This document shows, one piece after another, positions 25,035 through 33,313 of a DNA stretch of 45,639 bases. The notes under the pieces were generated by a model. That model did no database searches, was not told where the DNA came from, and was given only the letters and a program-made list of their open reading frames with translations. The position numbers were made by a program, and so were the translations under genes. Position 1 is the stretch's first letter. The number at the start of each line of letters is the position of its first letter. Origin of the DNA: CAZQRW01 sp964596115 (GTDB taxonomy: Bacteria; Hydrothermota; UBA3072; B12-G15); the NCBI GenBank assembly GCA_964596115.1, contig CAZQRW010000007.1, positions 1-45,639 of the forward strand, given 5' to 3'.

Positions 25035-26170
25035 TTTTCTATTAGCCTCCTAGCATTTTCAGAAGCCCAGGATTCTGCATTCTCTATGTCTTTAATGGAC
25101 GGATCAGTAATTACTTTATGTTCCGCAAATGTCTTCTGTATAATTGAAACAATATCCAAAAATTTTATTTTGCCTTCAAGAAAGGCATTCACAGCCAGTT
25201 CGTCTGCCCTACTGATGACAGCGGGCATTGTTCCACCAGTCCGCATAGCTCTAAGAGCAATTTTCAGAAGAGGGAATTTTTTAAAGTCAGGTTTATCAAA
25301 GGTTAATTCCTTGATATCATCAAAATCTATGCTTTTTACTATCCCTTGCCATCTTTTTGGGAAAGAAAGGGCGTATTGAATAGGTATTCTCATATCAGGG
25401 AGGGACATCTGTGCAATAATACTACCATCTTTATATTCAACCATGGAATGAATAATCGATTGATGATGGATAAGGACCTCAATTTCTTCTGGACTTATAC
25501 CGAATAATGTGTGTGCCTCATTAACCTCAAGTCCCTTATTAAAGAGTGTGGCTGAATCAATGGTTATTTTTTTCCCCATAATCCAGTTTGGGTGTTTCAA
25601 TGCATCCTCTATGGTTATATTGTTAAGATCGTCCCTGTTTCTAAAGGGTCCTCCAGATGCAGTTAAGATAATTCTTTTTAGATCTCTTCTTCTATTGCCA
25701 AGAAGACATTGATAAATTGCCGAATGCTCTGAGTCAACAGGTATTATTCTATCAGAATTTTTCTTTATGAGATCGGTAAGTATGTAGCCGTAGGCAACGA
25801 GTGATTCCTTATTTGCTATGGCAATTCTTTTACCTGATTCAATTGCTTTTATAAATGCCTTTACAATTTTTGAACCCACAGTTGATACAACAACTATATC
25901 TGTTTTTTTATCCATTGCCAGTTCTTCGCACCCTTCGTATCCTATAAGAATATTGTATTTATTACCTACTTTTTCCTTCAACTCTTTATATTTATTTTTA
26001 TTGATTATGCAGAGATAATCAGGGTGGAAAGTTTCAGCCTGTAAGATTAGTGCATCAATGTTTGAGTAACAGGCAAGCGCCCTCACAGTGAGTTGTGACT
26101 GATGTCTTATTACGTCAAGTGTATTTTTCCCAATCGAACCTGTAGAACCAAGAATTGTTATTCTTTTCAT
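25028..26170 (-). CDS. dxr: 1-deoxy-D-xylulose 5-phosphate reductoisomerase
   Basis: The 380-residue enzyme of the MEP isoprenoid pathway converts DXP to MEP with NADPH. It has the nucleotide-binding GSTGSIGKNTLDVI at the N-terminus, the metal/substrate segments ANKESLVAYG, PVDSEHSAIYQCL and TASGGPFRN, and MGKKITIDSATLFNKGLEVNEA-like sequence near 200-220. The length is standard. It overlaps cdsA by four bases and rseP by seven. It feeds isopentenyl units to UppS, encoded two genes upstream. Confidence 0.97.
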   Translation of the reverse strand: MKRITILGSTGSIGKNTLDVIRHQSQLTVRALACYSNIDALILQAETFHPDYLCIINKNKYKELKEKVGNKYNILIGYEGCEELAMDKKTDIVVVSTVGSKIVKAFIKAIESGKRIAIANKESLVAYGYILTDLIKKNSDRIIPVDSEHSAIYQCLLGNRRRDLKRIILTASGGPFRNRDDLNNITIEDALKHPNWIMGKKITIDSATLFNKGLEVNEAHTLFGISPEEIEVLIHHQSIIHSMVEYKDGSIIAQMSLPDMRIPIQYALSFPKRWQGIVKSIDFDDIKELTFDKPDFKKFPLLKIALRAMRTGGTMPAVISRADELAVNAFLEGKIKFLDIVSIIQKTFAEHKVITDPSIKDIENAESWASENARRLIEKC

Positions 26171-27033
26171 CTTGCTGCAAAAAACCTTAAATAATAATAA
26201 ATTAGTGGTGCCGTAAATAAAATACTATCAAATCTATCAAGGAATCCTCCATGCCCTGGAATTATACCAGAGGAATCTTTTAACTTGACATCCCTCTTTA
26301 TCATTGATTCTACAAGATCACCTAAAGGAGCAATGTATGCCACGAGGACACCGAGGGCTACACAGTCAAACCAGGAGAGGTATGAGGCATAGAACTGCTG
26401 ATAGAGGAAAGCGGCAATTACAGAACTCAATCCCCCTCCGATAACACCCTCCCATGTCTTTTTTGGTGAAATCCTTGAGAAGAAGCTGTGTCTTCCAAAC
26501 CTCTTGCCTATAAAGTACGCCATACTGTCGTTTGTCCATGTTAAAACAAAAGGAAGTAGAGCGAAGCTTGTGCTAAGTTTAATTCTGATATGAAAGATGT
26601 TATAGTAATCTTTTAGAGGTAAAACACTTGGCATATTGTTCAGTAGTATGAGATGACTGAGCATCCATCCTACATATATTACACCAAAGATCGTTGAGGA
26701 TATATGAAATATTGCCTCCCGCTGTTCTTTTCTGAATAGTTCTGCAACTGAGACAATAAATAGAAGAGCTGCGGGGGTTAAAACAGTGAAGACATGGGAT
26801 TGAAAATATGCATTTAGTCCAAGTGTAAGGGCGGCAATAATACCGAGAGTTTTATAGGGTCTTAACCCTTTTTCCCTTAAGATGTCAAAAAACTCATAGG
26901 TGCCCAAGAAAATTCCCAATTCCATTAAAACAAGATAATATACCCCTCCCGCCCAGGCTATATATATAAGAGCTGGAATGAATAGAAAAGAAGTTGTTAC
27001 TCTATAGAAAAGATTTACTCTATTCCCCCGAAT
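26167..27033 (-). CDS. cdsA: Phosphatidate cytidylyltransferase, probable non-canonical start
   Basis: This membrane enzyme makes CDP-diacylglycerol for phospholipid synthesis. The C-terminal signature is clear: SMIKRDVKLKD then IPGHGGFLDRFDS; about eight membrane helices precede it. The first in-frame ATG (26925) would give 252 residues and drop the conserved first helix, yet the frame upstream still encodes CdsA-like sequence (LFYRVTTSFLFIPALIYIA). No ATG, GTG or TTG covers it. An ATT at 27033, five bases after GGGAG and overlapping uppS by 19 bases, would give 288 residues, the usual size. I propose it as start; 26925 is the conservative choice. Confidence 0.85.
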   Translation of the reverse strand: MRGNRVNLFYRVTTSFLFIPALIYIAWAGGVYYLVLMELGIFLGTYEFFDILREKGLRPYKTLGIIAALTLGLNAYFQSHVFTVLTPAALLFIVSVAELFRKEQREAIFHISSTIFGVIYVGWMLSHLILLNNMPSVLPLKDYYNIFHIRIKLSTSFALLPFVLTWTNDSMAYFIGKRFGRHSFFSRISPKKTWEGVIGGGLSSVIAAFLYQQFYASYLSWFDCVALGVLVAYIAPLGDLVESMIKRDVKLKDSSGIIPGHGGFLDRFDSILFTAPLIYYYLRFFAAR

Positions 27034-27698
27034 CTTCGCTCCCTTGTTGAAAATTCTTTTATTGCCTTTAAAAGTTCTTTTTTATTAAAATCGGGCCACA
27101 ATGTTGGCGTGATGTACAATTCGGAATATGCAATCTGGTATAATAGAAAATTGGAAATCCTGTATTCATTACTTGTTCTTATTAACAGATCTGGATCAGG
27201 TAGATCAGGTAGGTATAAGAAATCTTTGAATGACTCTTCGTCAACCTTTTTACCTGCCTCGATAGCCTTGTTAACTCCATCTATTATTTCAGATCTACCA
27301 CTGTAGTTCATTGCTATTATAAGATGGAGCCTCTTATACCCTCTTGTCTCATCCTGAACCCATTTTATATGGTTTTTTACGTCTTCAGGTAAGGAATCAG
27401 TCCTACCAATAAAATGAACCCTTACTTTTTTTTCTTTTAGATTCTTGACTTCTTTTTTTATAGTTTTGCTAAATAGCCTCATAAGCGAATCAATCTCTTT
27501 TCTGGGCCTGGACCAATTTTCAGTAGAGAAAGTATAAAGTGTAAGATATTTTATCCCAAGATCAAGACAGGCCTCAATGATTCTCCTTACTGCCCTTACA
27601 CCAGCTCTATGTCCATATGCCCGTGGGAGATTTCTCTTTTTTGCCCACCTTCCGTTGCCGTCCATAATTATCGCGAGATGTTGAGGGATCTTAATCAT
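27015..27698 (-). CDS. uppS: Undecaprenyl diphosphate synthase (cis-prenyltransferase)
   Basis: The 227-residue enzyme builds the polyprenyl carrier lipid for cell-wall and surface polymers. Motifs: HLAIIMDGNGRWAKKR with the catalytic Asp, GHRAGVRAVRRII, YTFSTENWSRP, and DLLIRTSNEYRISNFLLYQ. In the last motif the usual GExR is SNEYR, a small deviation. The ATG overlaps the frr stop region by eight bases. Confidence 0.96.
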   Translation of the reverse strand: MIKIPQHLAIIMDGNGRWAKKRNLPRAYGHRAGVRAVRRIIEACLDLGIKYLTLYTFSTENWSRPRKEIDSLMRLFSKTIKKEVKNLKEKKVRVHFIGRTDSLPEDVKNHIKWVQDETRGYKRLHLIIAMNYSGRSEIIDGVNKAIEAGKKVDEESFKDFLYLPDLPDPDLLIRTSNEYRISNFLLYQIAYSELYITPTLWPDFNKKELLKAIKEFSTRERRFGGIE

Positions 27699-28248
27699 TC
27701 ATTATTTCTTCTTCTTTTTTGGTTAGTATAACCTCTACTTTTTCAACGAATTTGTCGGTTACCTCTTGAAGTGTTTTTTCAAATCTCAGTTCCTCATCCT
27801 CTGAAATATCACCATTATTCTTCATTTTTTTCACTTTGTCTTTAATTTCTCTTCTAATGTTCCTGATTGCAATTTTTGTTTCCTCCCCGAGTTTTTTTAC
27901 GAGTTTTGTCAGTTCAACTCTTCTTTCTTCAGTTAACGGAGGAATGGGAATCCTTAATAGATTTGTTTCCTTTATCGGATTTAATCCAAGATTGGATGAC
28001 ATAATAGCCTTTTCAATTCCTTCAATTGAGCCCTGATCCCAGGGGTGAACGATAAGAAGATTTGGTTCAGGTGCTGTGATTGATGCTACTTGATTTAGAG
28101 GAACTTTTGAGCCGTAATATTCAACTCTCAAATTCTGCAGGAGAGAAGGAGTAGCTCTGCCAGTTCTTATCCCTGCCAGCTCTTCTTCGAGAACATCTAC
28201 TGCCTTTTGCATTCTTTCCCGAGCATCTTTGTTAATTGCATCAAGCAT
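27691..28248 (-). CDS. frr: Ribosome recycling factor
   Basis: The 185-residue factor splits post-termination ribosomes together with EF-G. It shows the standard RRF sequence: LAGIRTGRATPSLL, VEYYGSKVPLNQVASITAPE, LLIVHPWDQGSI, a hinge with IPIPPLTEERRVELTKLVKK and a charged C-terminal helix bundle. Its position between pyrH and uppS is the common bacterial order. Confidence 0.98.
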   Translation of the reverse strand: MLDAINKDARERMQKAVDVLEEELAGIRTGRATPSLLQNLRVEYYGSKVPLNQVASITAPEPNLLIVHPWDQGSIEGIEKAIMSSNLGLNPIKETNLLRIPIPPLTEERRVELTKLVKKLGEETKIAIRNIRREIKDKVKKMKNNGDISEDEELRFEKTLQEVTDKFVEKVEVILTKKEEEIMND

Positions 28249-28258
28249 TAGTACCCCC

Positions 28259-28951
28259 TTACTTAACGGTTGTACCTATGGAGTCATCTGTGATGGATTT
28301 TAAGAAATTTCCTTTTTTGAAGAAGTTGATAACCTTTATAGGGATTCTGAAATTCATAGCAAGAGAGAAAGCAGATAGATCCATTATCCCTAATTTTTTC
28401 TCGATCGCCTCCTCATACGTTATATTTTTGAAAAATTTTGCGTCGGCATGTTCTTCCGGATTTTTATTAAATATACCATCCACTTTTGTTCCCTTTATTA
28501 GCAAATCTGCTTTCATTTGTAGAGCCCTGAGAACTGCTGCTGTATCGGTTGTAAAGAACGGTCTCCCAGTTCCTCCAGAAAAGATGAGCACAGGATAGCT
28601 TTTCTTTTCGCCTGTGAAATTTTCAATAAAGCCTTCAATTGGTATACCTGAAAAATGGTGTGCGTTTATTCCCTCTGCTATGAACGCCTCTTTCAGAATA
28701 ATGCCATTTACTATAGTAGCGATCATGCCAGCATAATCGAGGTATTCTCTCCTGTATTCGAAGGATTTCCCCCCCCTTATAATATTACCACCACCAACAA
28801 CTACACCTACTTTTATTCCTAAATTAATAACAGGGATAATTTCATTCACAATATAGTGCAGACCAGTTTGAGAAATGGCCTTCCCATCCGACGAGAAGGC
28901 CTCCCCACTCAATTTTAGAAGTATGGTATCACTTTTTCGATCACTCGCCAA
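28259..28951 (-). CDS. pyrH: UMP kinase
   Basis: The 230-residue amino-acid-kinase-fold enzyme phosphorylates UMP to UDP. Motifs: ILLKLSGEAF at the N-terminus, GVVVGGGNIIRG, LDYAGMIATIVNG, and FSGGTGRPFFTTDTAA. The start is TTG, overlapping the end of tsf by eleven bases; no ATG lies near the conserved N-terminus. Confidence 0.97.
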   Translation of the reverse strand: MASDRKSDTILLKLSGEAFSSDGKAISQTGLHYIVNEIIPVINLGIKVGVVVGGGNIIRGGKSFEYRREYLDYAGMIATIVNGIILKEAFIAEGINAHHFSGIPIEGFIENFTGEKKSYPVLIFSGGTGRPFFTTDTAAVLRALQMKADLLIKGTKVDGIFNKNPEEHADAKFFKNITYEEAIEKKLGIMDLSAFSLAMNFRIPIKVINFFKKGNFLKSITDDSIGTTVK

Positions 28952-29534
28952 GTTCGAACCTCACAAATCTTTTTATTGTGATGTTTTCACCGAATTTCGC
29001 AATGTTTTCTTTCAGATAATCCTCTATTGTTTTTTTGCTATCTTTAAAAAATGGTTGTTCATAAAGGGAGTTCTCTTGAAGGAATTTATCAAGCTTACTA
29101 GCAATTATTTTTTCAATAATGTTTTCTGGCTTACCAGAATTTTTTAACTGTTCCCTGTAGATCATTTTTTCTTTCTCGATGATATCTTTTGGCACATCTT
29201 CTCTTTTAATTGCAATAGGTGCAAGAGCCGCGACTTGCATTGCTATATCTTTTGCGAATTTTATAAATTCAGGCGTTCTTGCAACAAAATCCGTTTCACA
29301 GTTAAGTTCAATTAAAACTCCGATTCTATTGCCTGGGTGTATATATGCCTCAACGACTCCTTCCTTTGTGATTCTTCCTATCTTTTTTGCAGCCTTAGCG
29401 ATACCTTTTTTCCTTAAAATTTCTATGGCAGTTTCAATATCTCCATTGGATTCAATAAGTGCATTTTTACAATCCAATACACCGGCTCCTGTCCTGGCTC
29501 TTAATTCTTTTATAAGATCCATATCAACTTTCAT
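28941..29534 (-). CDS. tsf: Elongation factor Ts
   Basis: The 197-residue nucleotide-exchange factor for EF-Tu is the short form, as in Thermotoga and other thermophiles, compared with about 283 residues in E. coli. It has the UBA-like N-terminus (IKELRARTGAGVLDCKNAL) and the core (VELNCETDFVARTPEF appears as IELNCETDFVARTPEF). The coiled-coil subdomain is lacking. It overlaps rpsB by eleven bases; a second Met four codons in is an alternative start. Confidence 0.96.
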   Translation of the reverse strand: MKVDMDLIKELRARTGAGVLDCKNALIESNGDIETAIEILRKKGIAKAAKKIGRITKEGVVEAYIHPGNRIGVLIELNCETDFVARTPEFIKFAKDIAMQVAALAPIAIKREDVPKDIIEKEKMIYREQLKNSGKPENIIEKIIASKLDKFLQENSLYEQPFFKDSKKTIEDYLKENIAKFGENITIKRFVRFELGE

Positions 29535-30282
29535 TCTTTTTCTCCTTCTTTTTCGGTGGTTCTTTCTTCTCTACCTTTGATTTTTTTGCTCTGTCTATAT
29601 ACAATTTTTTCCCTTCAGCAATTGCTGTCGATATAACATTTGTAATTAGTTGAATAGACTCGATAGCATCATCATTTGCAGGGATAGGGTAAGTAACCAT
29701 TGTTGGATTACTATTGGTGTCAACAACCCCAATTACTGGAATATTAGTTAGATTAGCTTCCCTAACGGCATTTATCTCTTTTTTTATGTCAATAATATAC
29801 ATTATGTCAGGAAGTTCCTTCATATCCTTTATTCCCTCAAAGTATTTTTTCATCTTTTCCATCTTTCTTTTCATCATTATTATTTCTTTTTTTGTGTAGT
29901 TCTGAAAACTTTGCATAGAAAACATCTTTTCCAGTTCATTGTACTTATCAATACTTTTTTTAATTGTGTTAAAATTTGTAAGTGTTCCACCAAGCCATCG
30001 CTGGTTTACATAAAAGGATTCTGTCTTCTTTGCTGCTTCTTCTATTATTTCGGAAGCCTGTTTTTTAGTACCTACAAGGATAAATTTTTTCCCTTCAGCA
30101 GATGCATCCCTCGCGAAGAAATAGGCATCATTTAGAAGATGCATTGTTTTTCTAATATCTATTATATGTACACCCCTTTTCTCTCCATAAATATAGGGTT
30201 CCATTGCTGGATTCCATCTAGATTTCTTGTGTCCAAAGTGAATTCTTGCTTCGAGAAGGTCTTTTATTGTGATTAAAGCCAA
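29524..30282 (-). CDS. rpsB: 30S ribosomal protein uS2
   Basis: The 252-residue protein has the uS2 signatures LLEARIHFGHKKSRWNPAM, IDIRKTMHLL, NQRWLGGTLTNF and IPVIGVVDTNSNP. The C-terminus is a lysine-rich tail. It starts with TTG, placed six bases after AAGGAGG. It comes ten bases after rpsI. Confidence 0.98.
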   Translation of the reverse strand: MALITIKDLLEARIHFGHKKSRWNPAMEPYIYGEKRGVHIIDIRKTMHLLNDAYFFARDASAEGKKFILVGTKKQASEIIEEAAKKTESFYVNQRWLGGTLTNFNTIKKSIDKYNELEKMFSMQSFQNYTKKEIIMMKRKMEKMKKYFEGIKDMKELPDIMYIIDIKKEINAVREANLTNIPVIGVVDTNSNPTMVTYPIPANDDAIESIQLITNVISTAIAEGKKLYIDRAKKSKVEKKEPPKKKEKKNES

Positions 30283-30292
30283 TCTATCCTCC

Positions 30293-30679
30293 TTATCTCT
30301 TTGAGAATTGGAATCTCTTTCTTGCCTTTGGTCTACCGTATTTTTTCCTTTCTACCATTCTTGGGTCACGAGTTAAAAAACCTGCATCTTTCAAAAGTTT
30401 CCTAAGATTGGAATCAAATTTAACAAGTGCCTTTGCAATGCCAAGCCTTACAGCACCTGCCTGACCGGATTTTCCACCACCCTTTACAGAAACCTTTATA
30501 TTGAATTTATCCCTAAGGTTTGCGATCTCCAATGGTTTCAAGATGTCATATATGAAAGATTCTCTTTCAAAGTACTTTTTTAATGGTCTTTTGTTTACGT
30601 AGATTTCCCCTTTTCCCGGAGTAAGCCAAACAGTAGCAGATGAGGTTTTTCTTTTACCTGAGGCAAATATTACTTCCAT
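30293..30679 (-). CDS. rpsI: 30S ribosomal protein uS9
   Basis: The 128-residue protein has the uS9 segments GKRKTSSATVWLTPG, VKGGGKSGQAGAVRLGIAKA and the C-terminal RMVERKKYGRPKARKRFQFSKR tail that reaches the P-site tRNA. Its ATG overlaps the rplM stop codon (TAATG). Confidence 0.98.
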   Translation of the reverse strand: MEVIFASGKRKTSSATVWLTPGKGEIYVNKRPLKKYFERESFIYDILKPLEIANLRDKFNIKVSVKGGGKSGQAGAVRLGIAKALVKFDSNLRKLLKDAGFLTRDPRMVERKKYGRPKARKRFQFSKR

Positions 30680-31116
30680 TACTCTCCCCCTATTTGTAGA
30701 GGTTGTGGATTTTGTGCAGTGTGAGGATGTTTAGAACCTGGATATACCTTTAGTTTTTTTATGATATTTTTGCTGAGTCTATTCTTAGGGAGCATTCCTC
30801 TGACTGCATGATAAATTATTTCTTCGGGTTTTTTAGCCTTCATTCTTTTGAGGGTTATTTCTTTTAGTCCTCCCATAAATCCGCTGTATCTATAATATTT
30901 CTTATTAATTTCTTTTTTGCCCGTGAGAAGGACTTTATCAGCGTTAATGCAAATTACAAAATCACCACTATCAACATGGGGGGTAAAATCCGGTTTATTC
31001 TTCCCTCTTAGCACGGCTGCTACTTCACTAGCCAGCCTACCAAGGGGCACCTTGCTGGCATCAACGATCCACCAAGCCCTCTTTACATCCTTTTTATTTT
31101 TTATAAACGTACCCAT
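30679..31116 (-). CDS. rplM: 50S ribosomal protein uL13
   Basis: The 145-residue protein has WWIVDASKVPLGRLASEVAAVLRGK, DFVICINADKVLLTGKK and VRGMLPKNRLSKNI. I chose the ATG of MGTFIKNK because AGGAGG stands four bases before it and the length becomes normal; a Met nine codons upstream lacks a ribosome site. It heads the operon. Confidence 0.97.
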   Translation of the reverse strand: MGTFIKNKKDVKRAWWIVDASKVPLGRLASEVAAVLRGKNKPDFTPHVDSGDFVICINADKVLLTGKKEINKKYYRYSGFMGGLKEITLKRMKAKKPEEIIYHAVRGMLPKNRLSKNIIKKLKVYPGSKHPHTAQNPQPLQIGGE

Positions 31117-31180
31117 CTTACCTCCTGATGGAGAATTATTCATTAAACTTATAATTCCATTATTCCAACATTTTCAAAAT

Positions 31181-31208
31181 AATATAAGAAAAAAAATGCC
31201 TATGTCAA
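31181..31208 (-). promoter_or_regulatory. Promoter of the rplM operon
   Basis: On the minus strand: TTGACA (31208-31203), 16 bp, TATATT (31186-31181). The leader of about 60 nt carries AGGAGG. No clear terminator separates it from the remnant upstream. Confidence 0.75.
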
Positions 31209-31255
31209 GGGCTGTAACATCCCCTAAAGTTCAGATAAGGAGTTAAATTTAACAT

Positions 31256-31429
31256 TTACCGCAGCAAAATCAATTTTCCTACTCCCTCATATTTACTGGC
31301 TTCTAACCTATAAAAATATACACCACTTGTCACTTTTTGATTATACTTATTCTTACCATCCCAGTTCGCTGAATGATAACCGGGTTTGTATTTCCCATTC
31401 ACAAGTTCCCTGATTAACTTCCCTATCTG
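31256..31429 (-). pseudogene. Remnant of a FlgD-like C-terminal sorting domain
   Basis: The minus strand encodes GKLIRELVNGKYKPGYHSAN and then WDGKNKYNQKVTSGVYFYRL, ending in GVGKLILLR and a stop. This is the FlgD-type Ig-like domain found at the C-terminus of many secreted proteins in FCB-group and related bacteria (choice of GYHS.NWDG and SGVYFYRL is diagnostic). A TGA lies four codons before GKLIREL and there is no start codon or partner upstream, so only the last ~57 codons of a larger gene remain. The rest of 31430-31513 shows nothing recognisable. Confidence 0.75.
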
Positions 31430-31513
31430 TCAATGGCAAATAAGCAATTAATTGAATATTTGGGGGGATAATCTTGTGGTTTTTTATTGTAGTCGTATTT
31501 TAAATTTTACCCC

Positions 31514-31541
31514 TTGACAAAACTTTATTTTGTAGTATACT
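31514..31541 (+). promoter_or_regulatory. Promoter of the membrane protein/winged-helix operon
   Basis: TTGACA (31514-31519), 16 bp, TATACT (31536-31541). The predicted start lies near 31548, inside a large palindrome, and AAAGGAGG precedes the ATG at 31580. Confidence 0.75.
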
Positions 31542-31566
31542 TTGTATTGTAAAGTTAACTACAAAA
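31528..31566 (+). promoter_or_regulatory. 39-bp palindrome, probable operator
   Basis: Outer arms TTTTGTAGT and ACTACAAAA (9 bp, perfect) and inner arms ACTTT and AAAGT (5 bp, perfect) are arranged around the centre GTATTGT. It covers the -10 box and transcription start. A winged-helix protein encoded two genes down is the natural candidate to bind it. Confidence 0.7.
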
Positions 31567-31579
31567 CAAAGGAGGAAAG

Positions 31580-32278
31580 ATGGAAAAAAGGGTTGAAGAA
31601 GTTCTGGATGTTGTGAGTATTCTCAAGCAGCTTACTGAAATCGGGAAAAAGGGGTTTGCCGAATTTGCCTATTACCTTATGGTATGGGGGGGTGCTATTG
31701 GAATTGCATCTTTTATCTATCAATTCACCCACAATTCCTATATCTGGATAATTATGGATTCCATTGGCTTTTTTCTCACTACCGTTGGTTATGCAGGTTT
31801 GAAGGCATCGTTAATAGTATGGATTCCTGCATATGTGATTATTTATGTCTCTTCCATATTAATTCCCCAAGGCCTTACGGGCTATACGAATCTCATCATA
31901 TGGTGTGTAATCGGTTTAAGTTTTTTCTTAACCGGTGCAATATCAAAAAAAGCGCGCTCATCGTCCAACGGTATTGGATTGAAAATGGGGTTTATCTGGC
32001 TCGCCACTTTCGCCGTTGCAGCAATTGTTATCGGCGTCTATGCCAAAAACATTATAGACGTTGGATTCATAATTCTTTTGTTCGTCGGAATCGCCTATAT
32101 TATGACAGGTATAATATCTACTTATAGAGTCTCGTTAACAGGCGTGGTGATAATAGTCCTGGTAACATTGGGAAAGCTCTTCCTTCTGCCCTACTTCTAC
32201 CTTGTAATAGGTGTGTTAGGATTGATTATGTTAGCAACAGGGATAGTGGAAAGGTATAATTATGGCAGAAATAAATAA
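31580..32278 (+). CDS. Membrane protein of unknown function
   Basis: This 232-residue protein has a short charged N-terminus (EKRVEEVLDVVSILKQL) and six or seven membrane helices. I recognise no specific family. Small membrane proteins cotranscribed with PadR/MarR-like or ArsR-like winged-helix proteins are common in bacteria. It overlaps the regulator gene by 17 bases and has a strong promoter and ribosome site. Confidence 0.75.
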   Translation: MEKRVEEVLDVVSILKQLTEIGKKGFAEFAYYLMVWGGAIGIASFIYQFTHNSYIWIIMDSIGFFLTTVGYAGLKASLIVWIPAYVIIYVSSILIPQGLTGYTNLIIWCVIGLSFFLTGAISKKARSSSNGIGLKMGFIWLATFAVAAIVIGVYAKNIIDVGFIILLFVGIAYIMTGIISTYRVSLTGVVIIVLVTLGKLFLLPYFYLVIGVLGLIMLATGIVERYNYGRNK

Positions 32279-32600
32279 AAATAAGGAAAAGGGGATAAAT
32301 TTTTATCCTGGTGAGTTTGATAATATAATCCATGAGAAATCAAGGTTAGGAATAATGACCCTTCTCCTCTTAAACAGGGAATGCGATTTTAACTTTTTAA
32401 AAGAAAAATTGAAACTTACCGACGGGAATCTCTCGAGACACCTTCAGAAACTTGAGGAGGCAGGCTATATAGAGGTTAAAAAGGGGTTTAAAGGGAGAAG
32501 ACCACATACAGTTTACAGACTCAGCCTTTTGGGTAAAGAAAAACTGAATAAATACCTGAAAGATCTTGAGAATTTTCTTGGAAGGTTACGGAGAGATTAA
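32262..32600 (+). CDS. Winged-helix DNA-binding regulator
   Basis: The 112-residue protein matches the HTH_27-like winged-helix group: HEKSRLGIMTLLLLNRECDF, the recognition region LKLTDGNLSRHLQKLEEAGY and wing IEVKKGFKGRRPHTVYRLS, followed by a C-terminal dimerisation helix. No sensor domain is seen. It probably represses its own operon at the 39-bp palindrome (inference). It overlaps the membrane protein gene by 17 bases. Confidence 0.85.
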   Translation: MAEINKNKEKGINFYPGEFDNIIHEKSRLGIMTLLLLNRECDFNFLKEKLKLTDGNLSRHLQKLEEAGYIEVKKGFKGRRPHTVYRLSLLGKEKLNKYLKDLENFLGRLRRD

Positions 32601-32618
32601 AACCTATATGAATAGGTT
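32601..32618 (+). other. Perfect hairpin at the end of the regulator gene
   Basis: AACCTAT and ATAGGTT pair around the loop ATGA, right after the stop codon. No T-run follows, so it is a weak terminator at best. Its right arm touches the -35 box of the next promoter. Confidence 0.45.
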
Positions 32619-32644
32619 GACATTAATTAGAAATTCGATAAACT
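32617..32644 (+). promoter_or_regulatory. Probable promoter of the barrel-like protein gene
   Basis: TTGACA (32617-32622), 16 bp, TAAACT (32639-32644), then AAAGGAGG before the ATG at 32663. Confidence 0.6.
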
Positions 32645-32662
32645 AAAAAAAAGGAGGTCTTT

Positions 32663-33307
32663 ATGTTCTTATTTAATGTTCTTATTGCCTTCACAGTAAA
32701 TTATGGGGGTGGATTTGGTGGTGTAATTGTTGGAGGGGCAATGCCCTACGTTGATGGGATCAATACGAGAATGGCACCTACTGGTGTAAAATTCTCAAAC
32801 TACTCTTACGGCATAGGTGGAGGTGGGTATTCCATTGTAAAAAAATTAGCCATTGGAGGTGCTGGTATCGGCTATTCCCAGAGTGCTGAGTCGCCAACGC
32901 TCAGGGCTGACTTATCCCTTGGGATGGGATTTTTCCAGGTAGGTTACAGGGTTTTACATCTTAAATTTCTGGATATAATTCCTATGATCGGGATAGGAGG
33001 AGGTGGATATACCATCAATTTGAGGCCAAAACTGGCCGACGTTGATTTTGATTCTCTTATCCTTAATCCTGGCAGGACATCGAGTATAACAACGGGTGGG
33101 TTCGGGCTTGCACCCCAGATAATGGCGATGCTTTCTCTCGGAGAATCAAAGTCCTTTATAAATTTTATTGTGCAGGCTGGACTGATCTGGATGCCTCAGG
33201 CAGGGACATGGAAATTATCCGATGGTGCAGCCTTACTCAATGGTCCTGAGATAAAATCCTATGCACCATACATTAACCTGGGTATCGTTTTTGGCGGAGG
33301 CGTATAG
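32663..33307 (+). CDS. Glycine-rich, barrel-like envelope protein
   Basis: The 214-residue protein has repeated glycine-rich, alternating beta-strand segments (GGGFGGVIVGGAMPY, GIGGGGYSIVKK, GIGGGGYTINLRP) and ends in LGIVFGGGV. It may form a small outer-membrane barrel or be surface-exposed; no family is recognised. The N-terminal signal is short and uncharged (MFLFNVLIAFTVN). The start is fixed by AAAGGAGG. It converges with the protease gene with six bases between the stops. Confidence 0.65.
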   Translation: MFLFNVLIAFTVNYGGGFGGVIVGGAMPYVDGINTRMAPTGVKFSNYSYGIGGGGYSIVKKLAIGGAGIGYSQSAESPTLRADLSLGMGFFQVGYRVLHLKFLDIIPMIGIGGGGYTINLRPKLADVDFDSLILNPGRTSSITTGGFGLAPQIMAMLSLGESKSFINFIVQAGLIWMPQAGTWKLSDGAALLNGPEIKSYAPYINLGIVFGGGV

Positions 33308-33313
33308 CTACAT

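Noticed and set aside
31117..31143. Upstream Met start of rplM
   Set aside because: It has no ribosome site, while AGGAGG stands at the right distance from the ATG nine codons later.
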